Source: Sinorhizobium sp. RAC02 (GTDB taxonomy: Bacteria > Pseudomonadota > Alphaproteobacteria > Rhizobiales > Rhizobiaceae). Taken from it: a stretch of DNA of 64,000 bases. The position numbers and the translations under genes were made by a program. The stretch is from assembly GCF_001713395.1 (NCBI RefSeq), contig NZ_CP016452.1, positions 992,001 through 1,056,000 on the forward strand, given 5' to 3'. Each line of letters opens with the position of its first letter. Positions within the stretch are counted from its first letter, which is position 1. This document shows, one piece after another, positions 29,731-38,472 of the stretch. The notes below the pieces were generated by a model, which was not told the origin of the DNA, ran no database searches, and saw only the letters and a program-made list of their open reading frames with translations.

Positions 29731-30780
29731 ATGCTGCAGGAGCGCATTGAGGGGAAGTGGCTTGCCTGCTTCCGGCGCGTATTCGTGCTCAATGGAATTG
29801 GCCGCGCAACGCGCGTGGCGATCGTCGCGGAGACGCAGTCGCGGCCCGTGCTGGTCCAGCTTGCGGATATCGCTTGCCACGATCTCGGCGCGGACTATTG
29901 CATGATCACCATGCCGACGCCGCGGCAGACGGCGCCCGTGCCGGTCAAATCCACAGGCACCTCACTCGCCATCCAAGGCAACCGCGCGGCGATCGAGGCC
30001 ATGAAGCAGTGCGAGGTGATCGTCGACTGCACCGTGGAAGGCATGATCCATGCCGCCGAATGGCCGGAGATCGAGGCGGCCGGTGCACGCATCCTCGTGG
30101 TCTGCAACGAGCATCCGGAAATCCTCGAGCGTTGCGAACCCAAGGCCGAACTCGGCCCCAAGGTGGCGCTCGGCATCCAGATGCTGCGCGAGGCGAAGGA
30201 AATGCGCGTCACCTCGGCGGCCGGAACGGACCTCTTCATCGACCTTACGGATGCGCCCTGCGGCGGAACGCCGGGCTTCGGCACGACGCCGGGAGCCGTC
30301 GCGCACTGGCCGGGCGGCCTTTGCCTCGCATTCCCGGGGCCGGGCACCGTCAACGGACGCATCGTCATGGACGTCGGCGACATGAACCTGACCTTCAAGA
30401 ATTATCTGACCAGCCGCATCGATTTCACCGTCGAGAACGATTTCGTCAAGGAAATCAAAGGCGACGGATTGGATGCTGAACTGTTCCGCGACTACATGGA
30501 CGCCTGGGAGGACCCGTTGGCCTACGGGTTCTCGCATGTCGGCTGGGGCATGAACCCCGCTGCCCGCTGGGTGTCCGGCGCGCTCTACGACAAGCGCGAC
30601 ATGCAGGCCGTCGAGTTTCGCGCCTGGGCCGGCAATTTCCTCTGGTCGACAGGTGCCAACCAATATGCCGGCCGCTTCACCGAAGGGCATTTCGACCTGC
30701 CGATGCGCAAGTGCACGATTACGCTGGATGGCGTTGCCGTGGTGAGGGACGGCCGTCTCCAGGGCGACCTCGTTCTCTGA
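29731..30780 (+). CDS. NicX/PicD-type 2,5-dihydroxypyridine 5,6-dioxygenase-like protein
   Basis: A 349-residue protein resembling NicX, the mononuclear Fe(II) dioxygenase that opens 2,5-dihydroxypyridine to N-formylmaleamate. Segments shared with NicX as I recall it include MDVGDMNLTFKNYL, FRDYMDAWEDPLAYGFSHVG and GNFLWSTGAN. The three iron ligands of NicX have counterparts here: H269 (SHVGWG), H320 and D322 (GHFDLP). The first 60 residues diverge more, so the substrate may differ. The fold is related to M29 aminopeptidases, a possible misannotation. The ATG at 29731 follows GGGAGAGG. It is the first gene after the palindromic operator. Confidence 0.85.
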   Translation: MLQERIEGKWLACFRRVFVLNGIGRATRVAIVAETQSRPVLVQLADIACHDLGADYCMITMPTPRQTAPVPVKSTGTSLAIQGNRAAIEAMKQCEVIVDCTVEGMIHAAEWPEIEAAGARILVVCNEHPEILERCEPKAELGPKVALGIQMLREAKEMRVTSAAGTDLFIDLTDAPCGGTPGFGTTPGAVAHWPGGLCLAFPGPGTVNGRIVMDVGDMNLTFKNYLTSRIDFTVENDFVKEIKGDGLDAELFRDYMDAWEDPLAYGFSHVGWGMNPAARWVSGALYDKRDMQAVEFRAWAGNFLWSTGANQYAGRFTEGHFDLPMRKCTITLDGVAVVRDGRLQGDLVL

Positions 30781-30802
30781 CCGGATTTGACAAGGACTGA
30801 TC

Positions 30803-32113
30803 ATGAGCGAACCTGCAGATTATTACGACCTTTCCCGTATCCGGCCCGACGTGCTGGCGGTTCTCACACGCATCAACGAACTCGGCCGCGAACGCTTTGC
30901 GCCGCGCGCCAAGGGAATAGACGACGAAGCGTCCTTTCCGGTCGAGAACTACAGGGACCTGGCCGCCGAGGGCTTTCTCACCCTGACGGTTCCCAAGGAG
31001 TTCGGCGGCCACGGCTTCAGCCTCGGCGAATATGCAATGGTCGGGGCGGAAATCGGCAAATATTGCGGTGCCACCGCACTCACCTTCAACATGCACAATT
31101 CCTCGATGATGTGGTCGCGGTTCATGTATGAGCTGCCCAATCTGACGGACGAGGACCGTGCCGCCTTCGCGCCGCTGCGCGAACGCCAGTTCCGTCGTGC
31201 CGTCAAGGAACAGGGCATCTATTCGCAGCCGATTTCCGAGGCCGGGCAGAACTGGACCTCCAAGCCGGCGCAGACCGCCTGCCGCAAGGTCGATGGTGGC
31301 TGGCGCATCAATGGCTTCAAGAAGTTCGCCTCGCTCGCCGGCTATTGCGACTACTATTCCATCGTCTGCACCGAGCATTTCGAGGGCATCGAGCCACGCC
31401 ACGAGGACACGATGATCTTCGTCGTGCACAAGGACGCGCCGGGCCTCTCGGTCACCGGCAGCTGGGATCCGCTCGGCATGCGCGGCACCAACAGCCGCGA
31501 CCTCGTGCTCAAGGATGTCTTCGTCACCGAGGATGACCTGATGATGCCGCGCGGCATCTTCATCAAGACCCTGCCGCACTGGCCGCACATGATGGCAACG
31601 CTATCGCCCACCTATATGGGTGTGGCGCAGGGCGCCTTCGATTTCACGGTCGCCTATTTGCGCGGCGAGGTGCCCGGCCAGCTGGCCGCTGACCGGCGCA
31701 TGTTCGGCACGAAGCGCATCACCGTCGGCAAGATGTACACCCAGCTCGCCGCGATGCGGGCACTGTGGTGGCAGGCTTTCATGGAGGCCCAGGGGTTTCC
31801 GACAAAGGCGCAGGTGCTGCGCATGTACGCCGCCCAGTACACTGTCATGGAAGGCGTGCAGGAGATCGCAGCGCTCGCCATCCGGACCTGCGGCGGCCAA
31901 TCCATGCTGAAAACCCTGCCGCTGGAACGCATGTATCGCGATAGTCGCTGCGGGGCGCTGATGTTGCCCTACACGTCCGAAATCATGGAGGACTACCTTT
32001 CCGTCCTCACGCTCTATGACACGGACGAACTCGACAAGGCGCCCGGCGACGAGGGCGGTGCGCGCTCCTCGCTGTGGCGGGGTACGGGCGGCACGCTCAA
32101 GGGGCTTCGCTGA
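30803..32113 (+). CDS. Acyl-CoA-dehydrogenase-like flavoprotein, possible monooxygenase
   Basis: A 436-residue ACAD-superfamily flavoprotein. The N-terminal helical part, the FAD strand region (GWRINGFKKFASLAGYCDYY) and the C-terminal helices (RTCGGQSMLKTLPLERMYRD) are clear. At the usual catalytic glutamate (YEGT in classical enzymes) it reads LPYT, so the base is missing. This argues against ordinary acyl-CoA dehydrogenation and fits better with the flavin-dependent monooxygenase branch (DszC/HsaA-like), which uses a flavin reductase; one is encoded five genes downstream. It sits 22 bp after the ring-cleavage gene. Confidence 0.85.
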   Translation: MSEPADYYDLSRIRPDVLAVLTRINELGRERFAPRAKGIDDEASFPVENYRDLAAEGFLTLTVPKEFGGHGFSLGEYAMVGAEIGKYCGATALTFNMHNSSMMWSRFMYELPNLTDEDRAAFAPLRERQFRRAVKEQGIYSQPISEAGQNWTSKPAQTACRKVDGGWRINGFKKFASLAGYCDYYSIVCTEHFEGIEPRHEDTMIFVVHKDAPGLSVTGSWDPLGMRGTNSRDLVLKDVFVTEDDLMMPRGIFIKTLPHWPHMMATLSPTYMGVAQGAFDFTVAYLRGEVPGQLAADRRMFGTKRITVGKMYTQLAAMRALWWQAFMEAQGFPTKAQVLRMYAAQYTVMEGVQEIAALAIRTCGGQSMLKTLPLERMYRDSRCGALMLPYTSEIMEDYLSVLTLYDTDELDKAPGDEGGARSSLWRGTGGTLKGLR

Positions 32114-32116
32114 GAC

Positions 32117-33409
32117 ATGGCGACGGAGCAGGTTCACGTCATCGGGCATGTTGCGGCAGAACCTGCCGAGGTCTGGGCCGTTGTCGGCAATTTCTGCGGC
32201 GCCTGGCATCCGGCGATCGCGGAAATGCGCCTGGAGCGTGATGCGCGCGGCGCGCTCATCCGCGCCTTCACCGCGAAGGGTGAGGACACGCTGTATCGCG
32301 AGCAGCTCACCTACCGCTCCGACAGCGACCGGGTGCTCGCTTATACGCATCTGGAGGGTATTGCGGGCGCGGAACGCTACGATGCCCGACTACAGGTCTT
32401 TGCCGACGAAACGGGGGGCAGCCGCATCGAGTGGTCGGCACGGCTCTCCGCTTCCGCCGATCGCGCTCCGGCCATCGCCGCCGGCACGAAGGCGATCTTT
32501 GAGATGGACATAGCGGCTCTGGACGACATCGCCGGGACATCGGCCTCGGATGATATTCCCTCTGTCGAGCAGCCAGACGCCGCACTCGAAAGCGTCTTCA
32601 TCGCTGGCGAGCCGAAATTGGCGCTGACGGTCACGCCGCAAAGGCCGGGTCCGCTGGTACTTTTCCTGCACGGCATCGGCGGTGCGCGGACGAACTGGCT
32701 GGCCCAGCTCCACGCGGTCGCGCCGACCCTGCGGGCTGCGGCACTTGACCTGCGCGGCTACGGCGAGAGCCGGCTCGGCCCGTCACAAAGCACGGTGGAG
32801 GACTATTGCGACGATATCCGGCGTGTCGCCGAGGCGCTTGGCGCGACGCGCCTTGTGCTCTGCGGTCTCTCCTATGGATCCTGGATCGCTACGTCCTTCG
32901 CCATGCGTCATCCGGAAATGCTGGCGGGCCTCGTCCTGTCCGGCGGCTGCACCGGCATGTCTGAGGCCGAGGTGGCGGAGCGCGAGGCATTCCGAACGGC
33001 GCGCGAAGTTCCGCTCGATGCGGGCAAGACGCCGGCCGATTTTGCACCTGCGGTCGTGGATGTCCTGGCGGGTCCAAATGCGGGCGAGGCGGTGCGGCAG
33101 GCGCTGTTCACCTCCATGGCAGCCATTCCCGCTGCGACCTATCGCGATGCGCTCCATTGTTTCACCCACCCGCCGGAGCGTTTCGATTTCTCCCGGCTCA
33201 CCATGCCGGTATTGATGATGACGGGACGGTTCGACCGGCTTGCTGCCCCCGAGGAGATCCGCGGCGTTGCCAACCGGATCGCGGAAGTGGCGCCGCGCGC
33301 CTGTGTGCGTTTCGAGGTCATCGAGGACGCCGGGCATGTCTGCAATGTCGAGCGTCCCGGCGCCTATAACAGGGTGCTCGGCGAATTCCTGTCGGAGATC
33401 GCGCGATGA
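32117..33409 (+). CDS. Fusion of START-like (SRPBCC) domain and alpha/beta hydrolase
   Basis: A 430-residue fusion. Residues 1-145 form an SRPBCC/polyketide-cyclase-like domain (HVAAEPAEVWAVVGNFCGAW, RYDARLQVFADETGGSRIEW) with a hydrophobic ligand cavity. Residues about 165-430 are a complete alpha/beta hydrolase: oxyanion site FLHGIGGAR, nucleophile S252 in GLSYGS, acid Asp in TGRFDRLAAP and His in EDAGHVCNVERP. The hydrolase half is comparable to NicD-type N-formylmaleamate deformylases. It starts 3 bp after the ACAD-like gene and overlaps the TetR gene by 4 bp. Both domains are intact; no frame break at the join. Confidence 0.88.
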   Translation: MATEQVHVIGHVAAEPAEVWAVVGNFCGAWHPAIAEMRLERDARGALIRAFTAKGEDTLYREQLTYRSDSDRVLAYTHLEGIAGAERYDARLQVFADETGGSRIEWSARLSASADRAPAIAAGTKAIFEMDIAALDDIAGTSASDDIPSVEQPDAALESVFIAGEPKLALTVTPQRPGPLVLFLHGIGGARTNWLAQLHAVAPTLRAAALDLRGYGESRLGPSQSTVEDYCDDIRRVAEALGATRLVLCGLSYGSWIATSFAMRHPEMLAGLVLSGGCTGMSEAEVAEREAFRTAREVPLDAGKTPADFAPAVVDVLAGPNAGEAVRQALFTSMAAIPAATYRDALHCFTHPPERFDFSRLTMPVLMMTGRFDRLAAPEEIRGVANRIAEVAPRACVRFEVIEDAGHVCNVERPGAYNRVLGEFLSEIAR

Positions 33410-34083
33410 CCGCTCTACCGAAACGCCAGCAGAACCGCATTCTTCGCGAACGCCGCATCCTCGACGCCGCGCTCAAGATCTTCTCGGAGAAGGGTTTCGT
33501 CAGCGCCTCGATGGACGACATCGCGGCCGAGGCGGAGCTGACCAAGCCGACGCTCTACCAGTATTTTCCGTCGAAAGACGAGCTCTTCACCGCCATGATG
33601 ACCCAGGAACGGGACCACATGCTTGAATCCTTCGAGTATCCCTCCGCCTCGGGCATGGTGGCCGAGCTCTATGCCTTTTCGTGGCATTATGCCGATGTCG
33701 TGCTGCGACCGGACATGCTGAACCTCGCCCGGCTGATCATCGGTGAAGCGCAGCGCTTGCCCGATGTCGGCCGTGCCTATCAGGCGTCGGGTCCTGACCG
33801 GGTGCTCGCCGGCATGATCACCTATCTCGAACGGCAGCGCGGGGCCGGCCGGCTCGTCTTTGACGATGCCGAGCTCGCGGCAGAAGACCTCTGGGGCCTG
33901 ATCCTCTCGGCACCACGCAACAAGGCGCTGCACATTCCCGATGCCGTGCCCGACCGGGCGACCATCGAACGCTACATCCGCAACGGGCTCGGCGTGTTCC
34001 TGCGCGCCTATTCCACCGCTTCAGAAAAAGACCTCGCCGTCCTCTCATCCCTCAAGCCGCCGCCGGCCACCGAAACGGAGTGA
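33406..34083 (+). CDS. TetR-family transcriptional regulator
   Basis: A 225-residue regulator. Residues about 12-60 hold the TetR helix-turn-helix (ILDAALKIFSEKGFVSASMD, then DIAAEAELTKPTLYQYFPSK). The rest is a helical ligand and dimer domain of the AcrR/C-terminal type. It is embedded in the operon it probably controls, with a 4-bp overlap upstream and a GTG/ATG start of the next gene at its stop. Its likely operator is the 24-bp palindrome at 29673. Confidence 0.92.
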   Translation: MTALPKRQQNRILRERRILDAALKIFSEKGFVSASMDDIAAEAELTKPTLYQYFPSKDELFTAMMTQERDHMLESFEYPSASGMVAELYAFSWHYADVVLRPDMLNLARLIIGEAQRLPDVGRAYQASGPDRVLAGMITYLERQRGAGRLVFDDAELAAEDLWGLILSAPRNKALHIPDAVPDRATIERYIRNGLGVFLRAYSTASEKDLAVLSSLKPPPATETE

Positions 34084-34085
34084 CC

Positions 34086-35429
34086 ATGACCCTCGACGCC
34101 TACATCGCCGACCCGGAAAGCCGCTTCGCCACCGTTGCGATGACCGATACGAACGGCCTGCTTCGCGGCCAGATGGTGTCGGTCCGCTCGCTGGCCGGTA
34201 TAGCGCGCAGCGGCATGGGCATGTCTCCCGTCACGTTCGCGCTCGATCCGACCGATGTCGTCCTCAATATTCCCGGCGTCTCGGATGACACATCGGATTT
34301 CCACGACGATCCGCTGGTGCTGGACCCCTCCACCGTGCGCCGCCTGCCCTGGTCCAAGCCCGGCCACGACCTGCTGGTACTGTCCAACTATGGCGGTGCG
34401 ACTGCAGAACTTTGCCCGCGCTCGCTGCTGAAGCGCGTGCTGGCCCGCGCCGGGGAGGCGGGCTATGCGCCGCGTTACGGCATGGAGCTGGAATACACGC
34501 TGTTCGACGAGACGCCGGAAAGCGCGCGTGAAAAGGGCTATCGCAATCTCAAGACGGCGACGCTGCACAAGAGCCATGACCTCGTGCTCTACCAGGTGCA
34601 GCAGACGGAATGGTACGAGGCGCTGGCCGAGATCTGCGAACCACTGAAGATCGACCTCGCCAAGATGCACGAGGAAATCGGCGGTGGTTTCCTCGAAGCC
34701 TGCATCGCGGCGGGCACGGGGCTGGAACCTGCCGACCAGCTCGTCCTCCTGAAAAACTTCGTACGCGCACTCGCACAGCGCCAGGGCAAATGCGTCACCT
34801 TCATGCCGCGCTGGACGGAGACTGCCGACAGCCAGTCGATCCACCTTCATGTCAGCCTCATCGACGGGGAGGGCCGGAAGGTCTTCCATGATCCCGCCGG
34901 CAAGAACGGCATGTCGCAAACCTTCCGGCACTTCATCGGCGGTCTGCAACGCTACATCGGCGACATGACGCTGATCTTCCAGCCGACGGTGAATTCCTAC
35001 CGCCGCTTTGCGCCCGGTACCTTCGCGCCGCCCGGCCTGACCTGGGGTTTCGAGAACCGCACGACCTGCTTCCGCGTCGTCGGGCACGATGCGGGGTCGC
35101 TGCGCGTCGAAAATCGGTTGCCCGGCGCCGACACCAATCCCTATCTGACGGTCGCCGCGACCGTCGCGGCCGGTGTTGCCGGCATCATGGAGGGCATCGA
35201 GCCCGAGCCCGAAGTGATCGGCAACGGCTATGTGCAGGCGGGTGAGGGACCTGATTTCGCCCGTTCGATGCCCGAGGCAATCGGCCGGCTTCGGACCTCT
35301 GCTTTTGCCAAAGACTGGCTTGGCGAGCGCTTCGTCGAAGCCTTTGCCGCCAGCCGCCAGAGCCAGCATGACGAATTCTGCAAGAAAGTACCCGATGTAG
35401 AACTGCAACGCTTCTTTGACCTGGGGTAG
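34086..35429 (+). CDS. Glutamine-synthetase-like ligase (gamma-glutamyl-amide forming)
   Basis: A 447-residue member of the glutamine synthetase superfamily. Metal and substrate motifs are present: YGMELEYTLFD, EIGGGFLEACIA, SIHLHVSL, RRFAPGTFAPPGLTWGFENR and RVENRLPGADTNPYL. The gene context of catabolic enzymes and an APC permease resembles enzymes that attach glutamate to amines (PuuA, IpuC, TdnQ) rather than ammonium-assimilating GlnA. The ATG at 34086 is 2 bp after the TetR stop; a GTG at 34080 overlaps that stop. Confidence 0.88.
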   Translation: MTLDAYIADPESRFATVAMTDTNGLLRGQMVSVRSLAGIARSGMGMSPVTFALDPTDVVLNIPGVSDDTSDFHDDPLVLDPSTVRRLPWSKPGHDLLVLSNYGGATAELCPRSLLKRVLARAGEAGYAPRYGMELEYTLFDETPESAREKGYRNLKTATLHKSHDLVLYQVQQTEWYEALAEICEPLKIDLAKMHEEIGGGFLEACIAAGTGLEPADQLVLLKNFVRALAQRQGKCVTFMPRWTETADSQSIHLHVSLIDGEGRKVFHDPAGKNGMSQTFRHFIGGLQRYIGDMTLIFQPTVNSYRRFAPGTFAPPGLTWGFENRTTCFRVVGHDAGSLRVENRLPGADTNPYLTVAATVAAGVAGIMEGIEPEPEVIGNGYVQAGEGPDFARSMPEAIGRLRTSAFAKDWLGERFVEAFAASRQSQHDEFCKKVPDVELQRFFDLG

Positions 35430-35433
35430 TGCC

Positions 35434-35940
35434 ATGAAACCAGAGCTTCGCATGCAATTCCTCGAAGGCATGAGCCGTGCGGCGACGTTCGTCGCGGTGG
35501 TGACGACGGATGGCGAAGCGGGGCGCTTCGGCGTGACGATCAGCTCGCTCACCTCGGTTTCCGCCGATGGCGACCATCCCTCGCTGCTCGCGTGCTTACA
35601 CCACATGAGCCCGGTCGCCACGGCGATCCTGAAAAACCGCGCCTTCTGCGCCAATCTCCTGCATGAGGACCAGCATCCGGTGTCCGATCTCTTCGCCGGC
35701 CGGCTTTCGGCGGGCGAACATGCGGAGCGCTTCGAGCGCACGCCCTGGTCATCAGGAAAACTCGGGCAACCCGCACTGGAAGGCGCGACGGCTAGCTTCC
35801 AATGCCAGGTCGCAACCTCCGTGTTTTGGGAAACGCATCACATCATCATCGGGCGTGTCATGGACGTCCGCTTGTCGGAAAACCCGGCCTCTCTGCTCTA
35901 CGGCCACCGCGCCTATCACCGGGCCGTTCAACTGTCGTAG
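35434..35940 (+). CDS. Flavin reductase (FMN-binding split barrel)
   Basis: A 168-residue flavin:NAD(P)H oxidoreductase. Family motifs are FVAVVTTDGEAGRFGVTISS, ILKNRAFCANLLHEDQ and the end YGHRAYHRAV. It is a single-domain protein, unlike the fusion at 22057. It is the last gene of the NicX-type operon before the permease and would supply reduced flavin to the ACAD-like enzyme. The ATG at 35434 is 4 bp after the ligase stop. Confidence 0.92.
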   Translation: MKPELRMQFLEGMSRAATFVAVVTTDGEAGRFGVTISSLTSVSADGDHPSLLACLHHMSPVATAILKNRAFCANLLHEDQHPVSDLFAGRLSAGEHAERFERTPWSSGKLGQPALEGATASFQCQVATSVFWETHHIIIGRVMDVRLSENPASLLYGHRAYHRAVQLS

Positions 35941-36018
35941 CGCACAATAAAAACGAAAAGGGCTGTGGATGCCGGCGGGGTGAGCCGGCGAATTGGGGAA
36001 CGAAAACTGGAGAGACCA

Positions 36019-37464
36019 ATGACTGACGTGACAATCGCGGGGGCGAACCAACTCCGCAGAAATTCGCTGGGCCTGATCGCGGTGACCTTCATGGTGATCT
36101 CGGCCGCAGCACCGCTTACGGGCGTTGCCGGCGCCGTGCCGATTTCCTTCCTGCTCGGAAACGGCACCGGCATTCCGGCAACGTTTCTGTTGATGACGCT
36201 GATCATGCTGGCTTTTTCGGCTGGTTACGTGGCGATGTCGCGCCACGTAACCAATGCCGGCGCCTTCTACGCCTATGCGGCACGCGGCCTCGGCGGGCGC
36301 ATGGCCGGCGCCGTCGCCATCATCGCGCTGGTGGCCTATAACGCCATGCAGTTCGGCCTGATCGGCCTGCTGGGCGGCATTGCAAGCGGCGTCTTCTCCG
36401 GCTTCGGCATCGACCTGCCATGGTACCTGTGGAGCCTCATCGCCATCGCCCTCGTCGGTATCCTGGGCTACCGTCAGGTCGATCTCTCCGCCAAGGTCAT
36501 GATCGTGCTGGTCGTGCTCGAATATCTGATCGTGCTGCTGGTCGATTTCGCCATTCTGGCAAAGGGTGGGGCAGGTGGCCTCTCCTTCAATTTCTTCGAC
36601 ACGACAGCCATGTTCTCCGGTTCGCTCACCGCCGCCGTGCTGTTCTGCCTCGGCTCGTTCATCGGCTTCGAGGCGACGACAATCTATGCCGAGGAGGCGC
36701 GCGATCCGGAAAGGACCATTCCGCGTGCAACCTATCTGTCCGTGCTGATGATCGGCCTGTTCTTCGTCTTCACGACGTGGCTGATGATCGTCGGCGTCGG
36801 CGCCGACAAGCTCGTGTCGACGATTGGCGCGCTACCCGACCCGACATCGTTCTTCTTCGATCTTGCCGGCACCTATGTTGGCGGGCCGGTTCCGGCCATT
36901 GCCGGCCTGCTGCTCGTCTCGAGCCTGTTTGCCGCGATCAGCGCCTTCCACAACTACATCGCCCGCTACAGCTACGTGGCTGGCCGCGAAGGCTTGCTGC
37001 CATCCGCCTTCGGCCGCACCCACGATGCGCACCAGAGCCCGCATGTCGGGTCCGTCATGCAGACGGTGATGGCGCTTGCCGTGCTCGCGGTCTTCGCCGG
37101 CCTCGGCCTCGATCCGGTGCTCAACATGTTCACCTGGATCAGCCAGGTCGGCACGCTCGGCGTGCTCGGCATGATGACCATCACGTCGCTCTCCGTCATC
37201 GTCTTCTTCCGCAAGACGCCCGGCGCACATCCACCCCTGACGACGCTCGTCCTGCCGGCCGTGTCGGGCCTCATCATGGCGGCGTTGTTCGTCTATATCT
37301 TCATCAACTTCGGCGACCTCACCCAGACGGCTGGCGGCACGCTCGGCATCATCCTGCCGGCGCTGATCCCGGTTGCCGGCCTTATCGGTTTCGCGATGGC
37401 AAGCAGGCTCAAGGCCACGAACCCGGCTGCCTATGCCCGCATGGGACAGAACCGCGCCGGCTAG
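36019..37464 (+). CDS. APC-family amino acid/amine permease
   Basis: A 481-residue, 12-helix secondary transporter. It shows the APC N-terminal pattern (GLIAVTFMVISAAAPLTGVA, FLLGNGTGIPATFL), the loop FIGFEATTIYAEEARDPERT and HNYIARYSYVAGREGLLP. The start MTDVTIAG at 36019 follows CTGGAGAGA; the frame extends upstream without an RBS. It lies 78 bp after the flavin reductase and together with the ligase recalls PuuP-PuuA pairs. The substrate is unknown. Confidence 0.92.
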   Translation: MTDVTIAGANQLRRNSLGLIAVTFMVISAAAPLTGVAGAVPISFLLGNGTGIPATFLLMTLIMLAFSAGYVAMSRHVTNAGAFYAYAARGLGGRMAGAVAIIALVAYNAMQFGLIGLLGGIASGVFSGFGIDLPWYLWSLIAIALVGILGYRQVDLSAKVMIVLVVLEYLIVLLVDFAILAKGGAGGLSFNFFDTTAMFSGSLTAAVLFCLGSFIGFEATTIYAEEARDPERTIPRATYLSVLMIGLFFVFTTWLMIVGVGADKLVSTIGALPDPTSFFFDLAGTYVGGPVPAIAGLLLVSSLFAAISAFHNYIARYSYVAGREGLLPSAFGRTHDAHQSPHVGSVMQTVMALAVLAVFAGLGLDPVLNMFTWISQVGTLGVLGMMTITSLSVIVFFRKTPGAHPPLTTLVLPAVSGLIMAALFVYIFINFGDLTQTAGGTLGIILPALIPVAGLIGFAMASRLKATNPAAYARMGQNRAG

Positions 37465-37482
37465 AAACCGGCTTTACCCTTG

Positions 37483-37512
37483 CGTGGTCGGTCCGGTCAA
37501 AGACCGGCCACG
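37483..37512. terminator. Putative bidirectional hairpin between convergent genes
   Basis: CCGGTC-AAA-GACCGG at 37493-37507 is flanked by CGTGG (37483-37487) and CCACG (37508-37512), giving a two-part stem. No T tract follows on either strand. It is placed exactly between the APC permease and isomerase ends. Confidence 0.45.
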
Positions 37513-38472
37513 TCAGGCCGCGATGGGGGCTTGCGCGGTTTGCGCCGAATGCGCCAGAACGCGCGTTGCGTCCACACATTCCGTCGCCGCATACCAGTAG
37601 CGCTCATTGAGCTCGATGTTGAACAGGGTGCCTTCGGGGAACCTGCATTCGGCCATCAGCGCCTGCCAGGGAATGTCGCCCCACCCGACCGGCAGGTGGA
37701 GATCGCCATGGCCGTAGGCCAGGCGTTCGCCTTCGGTATACATCCATATGTCGTCCTGACGGCCAAAGCTGTCATGGACATGCAGGTGCTTGGCATAGGG
37801 CGCCAAGGTGGCGATCTCATCCACGAAACGATCCCGGTCACCGTCGAAGTCGAGCTTGAGATAGGAGTGGCTGAAATCGATGGTTGCCATGACGTGCCGA
37901 TGCGCAATGGCGGCAAGTTCTTTCGCCAGGCGCCGCGGCGACGAGGCGTAGCCATCTCCCTTGTAGTCGGCAAACAGCGTTTCCACGCACAGGATCAGGC
38001 CGTGTTGCCGCGCCATATCCCCAGCCCGCGAAAGCGCTTCGCGCTGCCGGTCGTAGGCAGCTTCCGTGCCCGCGGCCTGCTGGCGCGGTGCCAGCCCGGA
38101 ATGCATGACGTAGTGCTCCGCGCCGATTTCCGCGGCGACTTCCAGCGATGCTTCCAGCACCTCGAAATGGCGGGGCAGACGCCAGGCTTCGTCCATGAAG
38201 TTGATGGCGAGCGGGCCATGCACCGAATAGAGCACCCCGCGGCCGCGGCATGCGTCGAGCAGCCGGGCGAGTTGGGGGCGACGGACCCGCCCGCCGACGA
38301 CGACATCGAGGTCGAAGGTGGGAATCTCGATCGAGTCCACGCCAAGCGCTTCGATCATGTCGAGTTCCGCCCCGAAGTCCGAAAGATCATGCGCCCTCTT
38401 GTGCGCGGAAATACCGATGCCTTTGACGCCATTGGAAAACATGACAGCGAACCTCATTGATGACTTGGGCAT
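37513..38472 (-). CDS. Sugar phosphate isomerase/epimerase-like TIM-barrel protein
   Basis: A 319-residue protein of the xylose-isomerase-like TIM-barrel (AP endonuclease family 2) group. Metal-binding patterns are SIEIPTFDL, HYVMHSGLA, LCVETLFAD, ATIDFSHSYL, KHLHVHDSFG and FNIELNERY, giving the usual Glu, Asp and His set. It is divergent from the polyamine-type ABC operon. The start could also be the internal ATG at 38457 (MRFAVMFS). The substrate cannot be told. Confidence 0.88.
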   Translation of the reverse strand: MPKSSMRFAVMFSNGVKGIGISAHKRAHDLSDFGAELDMIEALGVDSIEIPTFDLDVVVGGRVRRPQLARLLDACRGRGVLYSVHGPLAINFMDEAWRLPRHFEVLEASLEVAAEIGAEHYVMHSGLAPRQQAAGTEAAYDRQREALSRAGDMARQHGLILCVETLFADYKGDGYASSPRRLAKELAAIAHRHVMATIDFSHSYLKLDFDGDRDRFVDEIATLAPYAKHLHVHDSFGRQDDIWMYTEGERLAYGHGDLHLPVGWGDIPWQALMAECRFPEGTLFNIELNERYWYAATECVDATRVLAHSAQTAQAPIAA

